From Histomonas meleagridis (Eukaryota > Parabasalia > Tritrichomonadida > Dientamoebidae), in the NCBI GenBank assembly GCA_020186115.1, contig WSYJ01000036.1:1302001-1366000 (forward strand): a stretch of 64,000 nt of DNA, given 5' to 3'. The notes under the pieces were generated by a model that was not told the origin of the DNA, did not search any database, and saw only the letters and a list, made by a program, of their open reading frames with translations. Below, one piece after another: positions 1 through 9,066 of the stretch (position 1 is its first letter; every line of letters starts with the position of its first letter). Made by a program: the position numbers and the translations under genes.

Positions 1-99
1 TTGCATTCCCGATTGTGATATGAAAAATGATCGTTGTCATATGGCAAGAGATTTTCAAAATGGCAATATGGCACCATTGCTCCCTGTTGGGGGAGTCTA
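1..99. repeat. Terminal fragment of a TA-flanked dispersed repeat
   Basis: This stretch shares long blocks with 28659-28728, including ATTGTGAT, TGAAAAATGAT, CATATGGCAA and GGCAATATGG, and both end in GAGTCTA. The last TA (98-99) resembles the TA target duplication of Tc1/mariner-type elements. The tip also resembles the ends of the inverted-repeat element at 24569-25103 (TAGACTCTTTCA read inward). It is probably the right end of a transposon whose body lies outside the window. Confidence 0.55.
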
Positions 100-382
100 C
101 ATTTTTGTGCATATATCAATAAAAAAATTATAAATTATTAAACGGTTGAAATTATTAAACATTTTCGACTCACATGTGACACCTACCACTATAATGATTG
201 CGAAAATTTTAATTTCAAATTTAATTAAAATATGCTAGTCGGAACGAATGGTCAGAATACACAATTTTAAAAAGTGTCATTAATTTAAATTATTCAAAAT
301 TTTGAATATTTTTTATGGATTTTCTATGGAATTGAATTCCTTATCGTTTTGTTGAAAATTCTGTAACACATGCCTCAATTTC

Positions 383-1390
383 ATGCGCATGATTTTGCAG
401 GCCTTATTTATCTGTAAAATACTCAGCAAATGCCCTGTATGCGATCCTGGAGAATTCTGCTCGCCACCATCTTCTTACTGCACCAAGTGCCCACCAGGAA
501 CAATTTCATATATATCAGGTTCATCTTCATGCAGTAGATGTAATTATGGCTATTACAATGAGAAATATGGTGCGACAGAATGTAAAGCATGCCCAGCAGG
601 AACAGCCAATGGTGAATTAGGTGCCAATTCATCATCTGCGTGCAAAATTTGTCCACCAGGAACAATTTCATACAAATCAGCCTCAGCCTCATGCAGCAGA
701 TGTAATTATGGCTATTACAATGAGAAATATGGTGCAACAGTATGCAAATCGTGTCCAGCGGGAACAGCCAATAGTGAATTAGGTGCCACTTCTTCATCAG
801 CGTGCAAGACATGTCCACCAGGAACAGCAAGCTCACAAGCCTCAGCCTCATGCAGCCGATGCAATTATGGATATTACAATGAGGAATATGGTGCATCAGT
901 GTGCAAGCCGTGTCCAGCAGGAACAGCTAATGGTGAATTAGGTGCCAATTCATCATCTGCGTGCAAGACATGTCCGCCAGGAACAGCAAGCTCACAAGCT
1001 TCAGCCGCATGCAGTCGATGCAATTACGGATATTACAATGAGGAATATGGTGCATCAGTGTGCAAGCCGTGTCCAGCAGGAACAGCTAATGGTGAATTAG
1101 GTGCCACTTCATCATCTGCGTGCAAGACATGTCCGCCAGGAACAGCAAGCTCACAAGCTTCAGCCGCATGCAGTCGATGCAATTACGGATATTACAGTGA
1201 GGGATACGGAAATGCGCATTGCGAACCGTGTCCGGGTGGGTATTACAACGACGTAATTGCCGCAACTTCATTCAGCTATTGTAAGCGATGTCCTGCAGGG
1301 TATGTCAGTAAGGTGGCATCGTCTTACTGCAGCAGGTGCGCAGATGGATATCACCCAAGTGCTGACCAAACTTATTGCATCTTAGATTAA
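383..1390 (+). CDS. Cys-rich repeat secreted protein (GCC2/GCC3, ephrin-receptor-like repeats)
   Basis: The 335-residue protein has a short hydrophobic N-terminus that could be a weak signal peptide; a second ATG lies two codons in. It then consists of tandem Cys-rich modules of the form CSRCNYGYYNE, CKPCPAGTANGELG, CKTCPPGTASS. This spacing matches Tyr-kinase ephrin A/B receptor-like (GCC2/GCC3) repeats, which fold as small disulfide-bonded units in extracellular proteins. The middle modules are almost identical and repeat every 53 residues, whereas the last module has diverged. There is no C-terminal membrane span, so secretion, or attachment through partners, is more likely than direct anchoring. 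The substrate or ligand is unknown. An AACGGTT motif lies at 141-147. Confidence 0.75.
   Translation: MRMILQALFICKILSKCPVCDPGEFCSPPSSYCTKCPPGTISYISGSSSCSRCNYGYYNEKYGATECKACPAGTANGELGANSSSACKICPPGTISYKSASASCSRCNYGYYNEKYGATVCKSCPAGTANSELGATSSSACKTCPPGTASSQASASCSRCNYGYYNEEYGASVCKPCPAGTANGELGANSSSACKTCPPGTASSQASAACSRCNYGYYNEEYGASVCKPCPAGTANGELGATSSSACKTCPPGTASSQASAACSRCNYGYYSEGYGNAHCEPCPGGYYNDVIAATSFSYCKRCPAGYVSKVASSYCSRCADGYHPSADQTYCILD
809..1285 (+). repeat. 159-bp coding tandem repeat
   Basis: ACATGTCC recurs at 809, 968 and 1127, giving a 159-bp (53-codon) period. The copies are nearly identical at nucleotide level, which points to recent unequal crossing-over or gene conversion. Copy number is therefore likely to vary between strains. 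Confidence 0.75.
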
Positions 1391-1799
1391 GCTTATGATA
1401 TTTATTATTATCATAAAAAAATGGAGTGATGCAAGTAATTTGTTCAAATTTATTTTTTTATGAATTGTTTAATCAATGTGTTGAATGACGATGACTTTTA
1501 TACATGGAATACGTGATGATATAATAGAGTACAAACAAATAATATAAAGATTTACAAAGCACTTCAGTTCTCACCTTAGCCATTTTATAGAACACGCAAA
1601 ACTTGCCTGAAACATTGAAAATTTGAAAGAAAATTTGCTCAGATTTTTCTGACAACAGTTTGACGGTTTAGATTATTTTTTGACTTGATTAACAAAATAA
1701 AATCAATTCAAACTCAAAATTTATAAACTATTCAAATCAGATGATCACTTTTCGCCTTTTCCAAAAAAACAAAATTTAAAATCTCTACTACTAAAATAT
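1391..1799. other. Convergent intergenic region
   Basis: AT-rich spacer between the 3' ends of two convergent genes. Only short ORFs without recognisable domains are present. A lone AACCGTC-like site lies near 1662-1669. Confidence 0.4.
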
Positions 1800-2576
1800 T
1801 TATTCATAAGAAAACAAATTATAAATATTTCTAACACGGTAACTATTTTTCAAGAAGTTCATGATGGAAAATAGCTCATTGTCTGTTTTCTCATCGAACC
1901 ATGATGAAATAGCTATTGCATTATAAGGTTGAAACAGATATGCTGTTGGAGAGTTATCAACTATGATAACTTTTTCCAATTTTCTGTTGAGCCTTGATAA
2001 ATCTTTGACAAAATGTCCGCCATATTCTGTACAGCTATCTCTGTAAAGTCTGTGCTTGATATTGTGATCTTCATCAATGAAATTTATGACTTGATCTGCA
2101 TATGGTTTGCAAGAAGCAGTGAAAATCACAAGCTCAAATAAGCTTCCTAATGTTTTAAGAAACTCCTTAGCTCCAGGACGAATGTTAACTGAAACAGGAA
2201 CTTCAGTTCCATTACCTACATTTAATAAAAATGAATAATCTGGATTCTTTGTTTCTTGAAAGGAACTGTGAACAAGCGTTTCATCTAGATCCAGTACAAG
2301 ACAAATTTTCTTCTGTACACCTTCAATTGGTGGGAGCAAAGTTGAAGAATTATTTTGATATTTCACAATTTCAGCAGAATCAGCGCGTGGTGTGTTTTTT
2401 GCACCCGAAAAGTCAGTATTTTTCCTTGATGTTTCAGTTTTTATTTCATAACCAACAGTCGGTTTGGGATCCATTGGAGATTCATCTTGTTCATTAATAG
2501 GTGACTTAATTTCGGATTCTAAACGAAGGATTGTTTCTCTGTTGATTTCTATTCCTTCATTTTCTTGTGTTGGCAT
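1800..2576 (-). CDS. FCP1/SCP-like CTD-family (NLI-interacting factor) phosphatase
   Basis: The protein has 258 residues when started at the only upstream in-frame ATG (2574-2576); the frame is open further 5' but only through a GTG. The catalytic signature DLDETLVHSSF (about residues 96-106) is the DxDx(T/V) motif of HAD-type FCP1/SCP phosphatases, in which the first Asp is phosphorylated. VDNSP (about residues 200-205) is the second acidic motif. The family dephosphorylates Ser residues, classically in the RNA polymerase II C-terminal repeats. The N-terminal 90 residues are acidic and Ser/Pro-rich and look disordered. There is no BRCT domain, so it is SCP-like rather than true FCP1. The stop codon sits in TAAA, as in many neighbours. 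Confidence 0.85.
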   Translation of the reverse strand: MPTQENEGIEINRETILRLESEIKSPINEQDESPMDPKPTVGYEIKTETSRKNTDFSGAKNTPRADSAEIVKYQNNSSTLLPPIEGVQKKICLVLDLDETLVHSSFQETKNPDYSFLLNVGNGTEVPVSVNIRPGAKEFLKTLGSLFELVIFTASCKPYADQVINFIDEDHNIKHRLYRDSCTEYGGHFVKDLSRLNRKLEKVIIVDNSPTAYLFQPYNAIAISSWFDEKTDNELFSIMNFLKNSYRVRNIYNLFSYE

Positions 2577-2969
2577 TAAATCAATTGGACTAAATGGCCG
2601 CCAGAACAAGTTGGATAAAAATTTCAAAGGACTAAATTGAACCAAAAAAATTTTCACTTGATAACTTTCAATGTATTGGATTCAAAAATTTGAATCGGTT
2701 TCTGTAAGTTATTACAATAATGTTTTTGACGGTTTCAGAAACCGTTCGCTCATAAAATTAATCGTCGATAACGTTTTTTTTAAGGTGTGGCTTTTCGACT
2801 TTTTGATGAAACTCATAGAAAAAATTTTGAATAAACAGAGGTCACAATTTATCATACGAGAGGCCTATCGTGTTTACAACAAAAAAAAGTTTCTATGAAA
2901 TTCATAGAAAAAAAATTGAATATAAAATCGTTATTTGGTGTACGACGAGAGATAACAAGTTAATACATT
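2577..2969. other. Intergenic region with a palindromic AACCGTT site
   Basis: The upstream region of the phosphatase gene is AT-rich. It contains a 17-bp palindrome, ACGGTTTCAGAAACCGT, at 2729-2745. Each half is the AACCGT motif seen near many starts here. A 75-codon plus-strand frame at 2671 has no recognisable features. Confidence 0.45.
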
Positions 2970-4010
2970 TTATTGATAAAGCTCTAAAATTGACGATGGT
3001 GGATCTAACCCTTCAACAATTCGATATGTTTTTGTAATTAGTGGGAACTTATTTGCTTCTTTTCTTATATCTAATATTTTATAGATTTCTCGTGCAGCAA
3101 TTGTACCCTGAAGTTTTTGACCTTTAAGAAGTTCTCTTTCAATTTCATCCCACTTTTTCCCTGTTTTAACAAATTCAATGGCACATTTTCGATTTCGTCC
3201 ACCATATGCAGTTGCAATCAAATCAGCAGTACCACAAGACTCGAGAAGTGTTTTCTCTTTGATATTTTTATCCGGAAAGTACCATTTTGCAAATTTGTAC
3301 ATTTCTTCAAGTCCAATACGAATTATAGCTGCTTTTGTATTTTCACCGTATCCAAGTCCATCAATGAATCCCGCAGCAAGAGCTATGACATTCTTCAAGG
3401 TTCCCAATAATTGTTGAAAACAAACATCATCAATAATCCTGCACTTGAAGTACTTACAGTTGAATAATGGGAACCACCTTTCAGCTATATTCCGATCAGA
3501 GAATGCAATTGTTCCTTCAGAGAATTGTTCCATTGCAACATTCCTAGCGATATTTGCACCTGATAAACCACCACAAGGGAACCCGAGTACCCTTTCGACT
3601 GTTTCTGGTATTAGTTCGATTTTATCGTCTTTGATTGAGACACCTTTTGTGAGATTTATTCCTGATGAGTTTGGGGCTGCTTTGCCTTTAATCTTTTCGA
3701 GGAGCCCAGGAAGGTACTGATGTGGTGTGACGAAAACAAAATAATCACAACCTTCTGCAGCTTCTGAGAGATCAGAGATAGCTAAAATATTATCTGGTAA
3801 TTTAATTCCTGGTAAATATTTTATGTTTTCATGTGTTTCGTTGATTATATCAACTAATGATCTTCCATTAACGATTTCATTATAAACATACATTCGAATT
3901 GTTGGATCGAATGAATCCTTTAATGGCTCGTTTTTAATATTTTCTGCAATGATTTTTGTAACTGTTGATCCCCAGTTACCAGATCCGACAATGCAAACCT
4001 TATGTACCAT
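2970..4010 (-). CDS. GPD1: NAD-dependent glycerol-3-phosphate dehydrogenase
   Basis: At 346 residues this is the usual length for the eukaryotic cytosolic enzyme. It reduces dihydroxyacetone phosphate to glycerol 3-phosphate with NADH. The N-terminal VCIVGSGNWGS (GxGxxG, residues 5-15) is the dinucleotide-binding loop. LTKGVS, GLSGANIARNV and the helical block LGTLKNVIALAAGFIDGLG hold the conserved catalytic Lys and substrate site, and GGRNRKCA lies in the C-terminal domain. No organelle targeting extension is seen. In trichomonads this step feeds glycerol formation and redox balance in glycolysis. The ATG is preceded by AACCGTT 27 bp upstream. Confidence 0.95.
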   Translation of the reverse strand: MVHKVCIVGSGNWGSTVTKIIAENIKNEPLKDSFDPTIRMYVYNEIVNGRSLVDIINETHENIKYLPGIKLPDNILAISDLSEAAEGCDYFVFVTPHQYLPGLLEKIKGKAAPNSSGINLTKGVSIKDDKIELIPETVERVLGFPCGGLSGANIARNVAMEQFSEGTIAFSDRNIAERWFPLFNCKYFKCRIIDDVCFQQLLGTLKNVIALAAGFIDGLGYGENTKAAIIRIGLEEMYKFAKWYFPDKNIKEKTLLESCGTADLIATAYGGRNRKCAIEFVKTGKKWDEIERELLKGQKLQGTIAAREIYKILDIRKEANKFPLITKTYRIVEGLDPPSSILELYQ

Positions 4011-4036
4011 GCAAAACTTTGGCCCGATTGAAATCC

Positions 4037-4043
4037 AACCGTT
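4037..4043 (-). promoter_or_regulatory. AACCGTT promoter-like motif of the glycerol-3-phosphate dehydrogenase gene
   Basis: AACCGTT (AACGGTT on the coding strand) lies 27 bp upstream of the ATG. It is one of a set of such motifs close to starts in this window. It matches the general Myb-binding core (YAACNG). Confidence 0.45.
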
Positions 4044-4876
4044 GATTCAATAAATTGTTTAACGAGTACTTTTTTCAATGTGTGAAATTGAATGCAGCGA
4101 CCTCTCTTTATTACAAATTTCAGTCTATCGTCCAGTTGTTTGGTCGCTACTTGGTCCAATATTGTGAAGCGCGATAAGACATTTTCAAACCCCAAAAAAA
4201 TGATGACATGTGATGTGAAAATATTTTTATATTTCATATTTAACTTTTTCCCTATTTAGTTAAACGCATATAATGGTTTAAAACCAATGATTGATTCTGT
4301 TTTGTTTTTAGGTTATTTTACAAAAGATTTTTCAATTCTATTTCGTGTGGAAGGTTTACATTAATAATTTTTTTTGAAGCATACAATGCAAGCAAATAAA
4401 ATAAATCCAAAAAGTTATATATACCTACTTTAATGGAATTACTTAAATCAAGAAAACCTTAAATTAATTGAACAAACATTTTATATGAGTTGGATTCCTC
4501 ATACAATTTTATCTAAATAAGAAATTTATAAACAAAGCAAACTAAAGAAGAAGAAATCGACAAAAATATTCATAAAATTATTATAATTTTTGTTAATCAT
4601 TTGGTTGGTGTTCGTTCACAAGAATCATCTTGTATAGAATGAATAATAATAGTTAATTAGACCATAATCATTAATTTCAATTATGAATTTTATTCATTGT
4701 TTTGTTTAAGTTTCATTAATATTACAATAATGTTCCTGATACCATGTTTTAAATTGTAATTAACTTTATCATTATGAGATAAATCAAAGTGAATGCCTTG
4801 TTACATATCGCTATGTGTTTCAGCTAATGTACAAATTTTATATCGAATTCTCATTAAAATCAAAACATCCGCAACA
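4044..4876. other. Intergenic region without recognisable genes
   Basis: Very AT-rich with only short shadow ORFs. A 105-codon minus-strand frame overlaps the dehydrogenase start in another frame and has no recognisable features. Confidence 0.4.
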
Positions 4877-6103
4877 TTACTCTTTACTTATCTGATTAAT
4901 TTTCCTAAACAAAGGAACAATTTCATTTCTATAGTTCGGGTATTCCTTTTCCAGTTCCGGCTCTTCCCTCAGCAATCTTTTAAACCTATTAAATGTTTCC
5001 AACGCGTCTTTATAATTCCCGTGCCGATAATAACAAATTGCCAAATTTATCAAAATTTGATGCGAATAAATTTTTTGCAATTCGTAGTTAAATATTTCTT
5101 CCGCTTCATCGTATTCCCCAATGTTCATCAAAGCAACTGCGAGTCCAACTGCTGCACCTCTTACACTTGGATCTAATTTCTTTGCCCGCCTTAATATTAT
5201 CGCTGCGCTGCAGTACATTTTCATGTTTAAAAATATTAATCCGATGTTCGAAAGTGGCAACGATTCATATGGAGCAAGGAAATTGGCTTTTTTAAAGCAT
5301 GCAATGGCCGCCTCGTTTCGATGTTTGGCATATATTAGTAAACCAACGTTATTCCAGAGTGATGGTGAATTCATGAGATTTTGAAATGACCGTCGATAGA
5401 GATTAAGGCTTTCAGAAACGTGGTTTTGCTCTTGAAGAATTGAGCCTGAATATAATAATGACATTGAATCTTGTTCATTTTTGGAATATGATTGCTCAAA
5501 ATTTGTTAATGCTTTTTCAAGCTTGGTTTGTGAAATAAGAAGTTTGCCTATGCGCCGTCGAAGGTTTGGATTGTTTGAATGATATTTGAGTGATTCTTTA
5601 ATGATGATTTCAAGTGAAGAAGTATCATGTTGAAGGTCGTAGATATTAATAAGTTCAAGAAATGTTTCAAGACGTGGATCTGCATCAAGTGCAAATTGAA
5701 ATGATTCAATGGATTCGGAAAATTTCCGGAGACGATAATAATTTAGTCCTAATAATTGATATACTTCCCATATATTACCTTCAGGATTTTCTTCTAATTT
5801 AAGTAATATCTTTAGTGATTGTTGAAAGCGACCAAGAAAGAATAAGCACTTAGCAATTTCAAGAGAATGCCGAATATTTTCTGAATCTAAATCATACGCT
5901 AATTGAAAACAACCCAAAGCTTCATCAATACGACCTTGCGCACGAAGAACACAACCTTTTAACGAAAGAGCTTCGGCATTATCCGGAGTTTTACGAAGAA
6001 TCTGATCAACAACGTTCATGCACATATCAAATTGTTCAAGAACATAAAAGCGATGTGCAAGCCACTCGCTAGGGTGTCGATCAAGAATTCTCACATTGTT
6101 CAT
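4877..6103 (-). CDS. BBS4: BBS4-like TPR protein (BBSome subunit)
   Basis: The protein has 408 residues and about ten tetratricopeptide repeats spanning nearly its whole length. The arrangement and wording resemble Bardet-Biedl syndrome 4 protein: a His/Tyr-rich start (HRFYVLEQFD), then SPSLWNNVGLL, AAIACFKKANFLAPYE, NIGLIFLNMKMYCSA and LAVALMNIGEYDEAE, a run matching the BBS4 core around its WNNIG and KKANYLAP motifs. BBS4 is a scaffold subunit of the BBSome, which carries membrane proteins in cilia and flagella. That fits a flagellated protist. Its C-terminal region is short compared with animal BBS4. A variant AATCCGTTT box lies 6 bp before the ATG. Confidence 0.82.
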   Translation of the reverse strand: MNNVRILDRHPSEWLAHRFYVLEQFDMCMNVVDQILRKTPDNAEALSLKGCVLRAQGRIDEALGCFQLAYDLDSENIRHSLEIAKCLFFLGRFQQSLKILLKLEENPEGNIWEVYQLLGLNYYRLRKFSESIESFQFALDADPRLETFLELINIYDLQHDTSSLEIIIKESLKYHSNNPNLRRRIGKLLISQTKLEKALTNFEQSYSKNEQDSMSLLYSGSILQEQNHVSESLNLYRRSFQNLMNSPSLWNNVGLLIYAKHRNEAAIACFKKANFLAPYESLPLSNIGLIFLNMKMYCSAAIILRRAKKLDPSVRGAAVGLAVALMNIGEYDEAEEIFNYELQKIYSHQILINLAICYYRHGNYKDALETFNRFKRLLREEPELEKEYPNYRNEIVPLFRKINQISKE

Positions 6104-6759
6104 CTAGCAAATCCGTTTAAGAACGTTTTTTCTTAACGTTCGATTTGTTGTTTGTACTTTTTAGGCAATAAAAAATATTTATTTGTATAATTTATAAAAC
6201 AACGATTCTAAGTTGTGCTAAAAATAAATTTCTAAAATAAACCAGGTCGCCACTTGAGAAATTTTTATCATCAAATTTTGTAAATGGGAGAAAAATTTGA
6301 ATGAATTTTTTCCCTTGTCGTTTTCAGATTCTCAAATCAATATAATATAAAATTCGTCTAAAATTTCTCATGAATGACTAGAAAAAATAAATAAAAAAAA
6401 AAAATCGATTAAAAATTATATTTCATGAGTAACAAAATTTTTTGATTTAAAATATAAATTTTTATATAGTTCATGAAATGCTTACATATGGAATGAAAAA
6501 AGATGAAAAAAATATACTTTTTGGGAGTTGAAGTACTTCAACTCTTATTTTTTTGTATGAATAATATTCTCTAAAAATCCTAATAATTTGGAATACATTA
6601 GTACAAATTTAGTCAATTTTTATACATGAATTACTGCATTGATTTGATGATGCTATAAAAACAACTCTACTTTCCTGCAATTTCACAGATTAAATACACA
6701 GTAGGTTTTAGGCATGTTAAATTAAATTTTTTTAGTTAATATGACCATTTTTAATGAAT
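6104..6759. other. Intergenic region with a perfect 20-bp palindrome
   Basis: AT-rich spacer. At 6525-6544 lies a perfect palindrome, GAGTTGAAGTACTTCAACTC, followed by a T-rich run. It could form a cruciform or an RNA hairpin. No coding signal was recognised. Confidence 0.4.
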
Positions 6760-7492
6760 TTATTGCTGGCTTGAAATTTTGTCCAGAAGAGTCATACAAA
6801 GATCTGTGCTTGTTTTCGTAGCAACTTCCAAAAGGTTTTCAAAGTCAACTGTGTTATCCTTTTTTTCAATAGCAATGTCACTAATAAGATCTTATTGACA
6901 AGACAGGCTTATTAAATTTAGTACATATTTGGGCAATTGAAGTTCCCTCCATTTCAACACATGCAACATCGCTGAACAATTCTTTGATTTTTTGAACTTG
7001 CTCATCAGTTCTTATAAACGAGTCAGACGAACCCAAAAGGCCGTAATGAACTTTTGTTGGAATTTTTGATTCACTTTCTAATTCTTTTATCATTTGAATT
7101 AATTCTTTTGATACATTATTATATCTTGGTTGATCATATGGAACTTGACCAGGAAGAAATCCCAAGTTTGTTGCATCCACATCCGTGTAAATAAATTCTT
7201 CTGCAATAAATAAATCAAGAAGTTTTTGTCCTTCTTTAAATCCACCTGCAACTCCGACATTAATAATAATATCCGGTTCGTATTTCATAATCATTACAGT
7301 TGTTGTAAGTGCTGAATTAACTTTTCCAACTCCGCTTAATGTAATGATTAGTTCCAAACCAGAATATTGAACAATATAAAATTTTTTTCCATATATTTCT
7401 TCTACATTTGTTTGTTCTTTTGTGAACCTTTTGACAAGCTCGTCTAACTCATAAGTCATGGCTTCAATAAAACCTATTCTCTTTGCACGCAT
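6760..7492 (-). pseudogene. 5'-methylthioadenosine/S-adenosylhomocysteine nucleosidase, frameshifted near the catalytic Asp
   Basis: MTAN/Pfs-family nucleosidase. The natural start is the ATG at 7490-7492 (MRAKRIGFIEAM); the longer frame begins only with TTG. Conserved blocks include INVGVAGGF and VEMEGTSIAQICTKF. The frame stops at 6881 right after SIRSY. Dropping one T from the TCTTATT stretch (about 6885-6892) restores IRSISDIA, which carries the catalytic Asp, and the usual helical tail to a stop at 6760-6762. The gene is therefore full-length except for one extra base. The enzyme cleaves MTA/SAH to adenine, so a true frameshift would abolish activity. A sequencing error is an equally simple explanation. 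Confidence 0.82.
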
Positions 7493-7581
7493 TTTCTGTT
7501 GTAAAATGGTGAAGTGATACTTAACGTATGAAGAAAAGATCCTTAACAATTGATTTATTCATGTTTAAAAGCATAAATATG

Positions 7582-8133
7582 TTATTTTTTGTGATTAATT
7601 TGTTGTTCAAGCCATTCTAATCCACTTTGTAAGCCATCTCCTGTAATAGCACATGCTTTAGTCATGAACCATTTGCGATTTTTAACTTCAGCTAAGCCAA
7701 GCCTTGCTACAAGTTTGTCTGGTTGAACAGCATCTGGTAGATCTTGTTTATTTGCATATATTAGTAAAGATGTTTCACGCAATTCGTCCTCTTTTAATAA
7801 TTTTTGCAGTTCATCCCTTGCATCGTCAAGGCTAGTTGTATCATTTGAATCCACTACAAAAATTATACCTTGGGTATCATGAAAATATTGTCTGTATAAA
7901 GTATCAAAAAACATTTCTCTATTGTTACCTCCCGTGTCCCACATCTCAAGTTGCAAGGTTTTGTATTTGACTGTTTGAATGTTAAAGCCAATTGTTGGGA
8001 TTGTTGGTAAATTTTCGGCGTTCATGAGTTTACAAAGAAGTTTGGTTTTTCCTGATCCATTGGTGCCCATAACAAATATTTTGATTTTTTGATTGCCTGA
8101 ATCTTTGCAAGCACCACTGAGGAAAGAACCCAT
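7582..8133 (-). CDS. ARF/ARL-family small GTPase with a non-canonical switch II
   Basis: The 183-residue protein begins MGSFLSG, with Gly2 positioned for N-myristoylation as in ARF proteins. G1 loop GTNGSGKT (residues 23-30), PTIPTIGFN (switch I, Thr), G3 WDTGGN (65-70), G4 NKQD (128-131) and G5 CAITGDG identify the ARF/ARL family, which recruits effectors to membranes in vesicle traffic or cilia. The switch II Gln that positions the hydrolytic water (WDxGGQ) is Asn here, so GTP hydrolysis may be slow or depend on a different GAP. The family member cannot be assigned beyond ARL-like. Confidence 0.9.
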   Translation of the reverse strand: MGSFLSGACKDSGNQKIKIFVMGTNGSGKTKLLCKLMNAENLPTIPTIGFNIQTVKYKTLQLEMWDTGGNNREMFFDTLYRQYFHDTQGIIFVVDSNDTTSLDDARDELQKLLKEDELRETSLLIYANKQDLPDAVQPDKLVARLGLAEVKNRKWFMTKACAITGDGLQSGLEWLEQQINHKK

Positions 8134-8857
8134 TTAAACAAAACATTCGACCAGTTAACAATTCAAAATTTAATTAAGCAAAGTTTTGCCCCTTTTTCAT
8201 TGTTTGTCAATGTTAGCTCGATCTTTTATTTTTGTTTATATATCAAGTCTTGACAATCTGCATTAGTTAATTTCAAGAAATATATTTTTATTAGTAATTT
8301 AAAATAATTTTCAATTTTGAAATTGTTAAACAAATAATTTGTATAGTATCTTTTATAAATATTCCATGTAAAGCAATTAATTGAGTTGAGGTTGTGTTGA
8401 ACGAAAGTATTTATTAAATTGATTTGCAGTTAAATAATAAAAAATAACGCATGAGTTGTTATTATTCCTAATCCAGAATTCTTTGCTTTCTCCAAAATAT
8501 ATATATTGCAGATAATATTAATTACAGAATATATAGCATCCATCACGTTTTTCTGTTCAAATGTGGAGTGAAATTAAGTTTTGTAATGAAATATTTTTGT
8601 TCAACAAACTCTATTTCCTGCCTTTTTATTCATATGTTCAAGGCATTTAAAAATTATTTGGTCATTAAATTTATCATTGATCTTACTTTTTTCAAAATAA
8701 TATGAAGAATTTATTTAAAAAAATTTACTAATTAAATTATTAAGATCTTTTGAAGTGTATTTTCAAAGAAAACATATACATAGAAAATGCCACTTTCAGC
8801 ATTATTTTTTAGATGATAGGAGCTAAAACACCAAACATAATAATACATAATAATCTT
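8134..8857. other. Intergenic region without recognisable genes
   Basis: AT-rich with no ORF or repeat that I recognise. The DUF3447 relic follows. Confidence 0.4.
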
Positions 8858-9018
8858 GAACCTCATAAATGATGAATTAACGAATAAGTTAATTCAAATG
8901 AAATCTCAAAAACATCACGAAATGATGAAATCGAAAAACTTCAAGAAATGTCATCACAAACAAATAACATTGTAAGCAATCAGTCGAAAGTTACTTTGTT
9001 TCATTAATTGATTCTTCA
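8858..9018 (+). pseudogene. DUF3447/ankyrin gene relic
   Basis: The stretch around 8918-8970 reads RNDEIEKLQEMSSQTN in one frame. This is the signature found in all four ankyrin genes of this window (RNDEIEKLQEISSQTN). Flanks correspond to the upstream LHK...NEI segment and the downstream region before LIDYAAF, but with deletions and frame breaks. It is an old fragment of the family. Confidence 0.75.
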
Positions 9019-9066
9019 CCAAATTTTTCTTTGATTAAATGATTTGATTATTTACTTATGATATCC

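Noticed and set aside
423-1271. Minus-strand ORFs (157 and 61 codons) opposite the Cys-rich gene
   Set aside because: Antisense shadows of the tandem coding repeat; His/Cys-rich text without any domain.
1473-1655. 60-codon minus-strand ORF between convergent genes
   Set aside because: Starts with TTG, has no domain, and only a 36-codon ATG version exists near an AACCGTC box; insufficient support.
3920-4237. 105-codon minus-strand ORF overlapping the glycerol-3-phosphate dehydrogenase start
   Set aside because: Different frame, no recognisable features, and it overlaps the promoter-like box and start of a clear gene.
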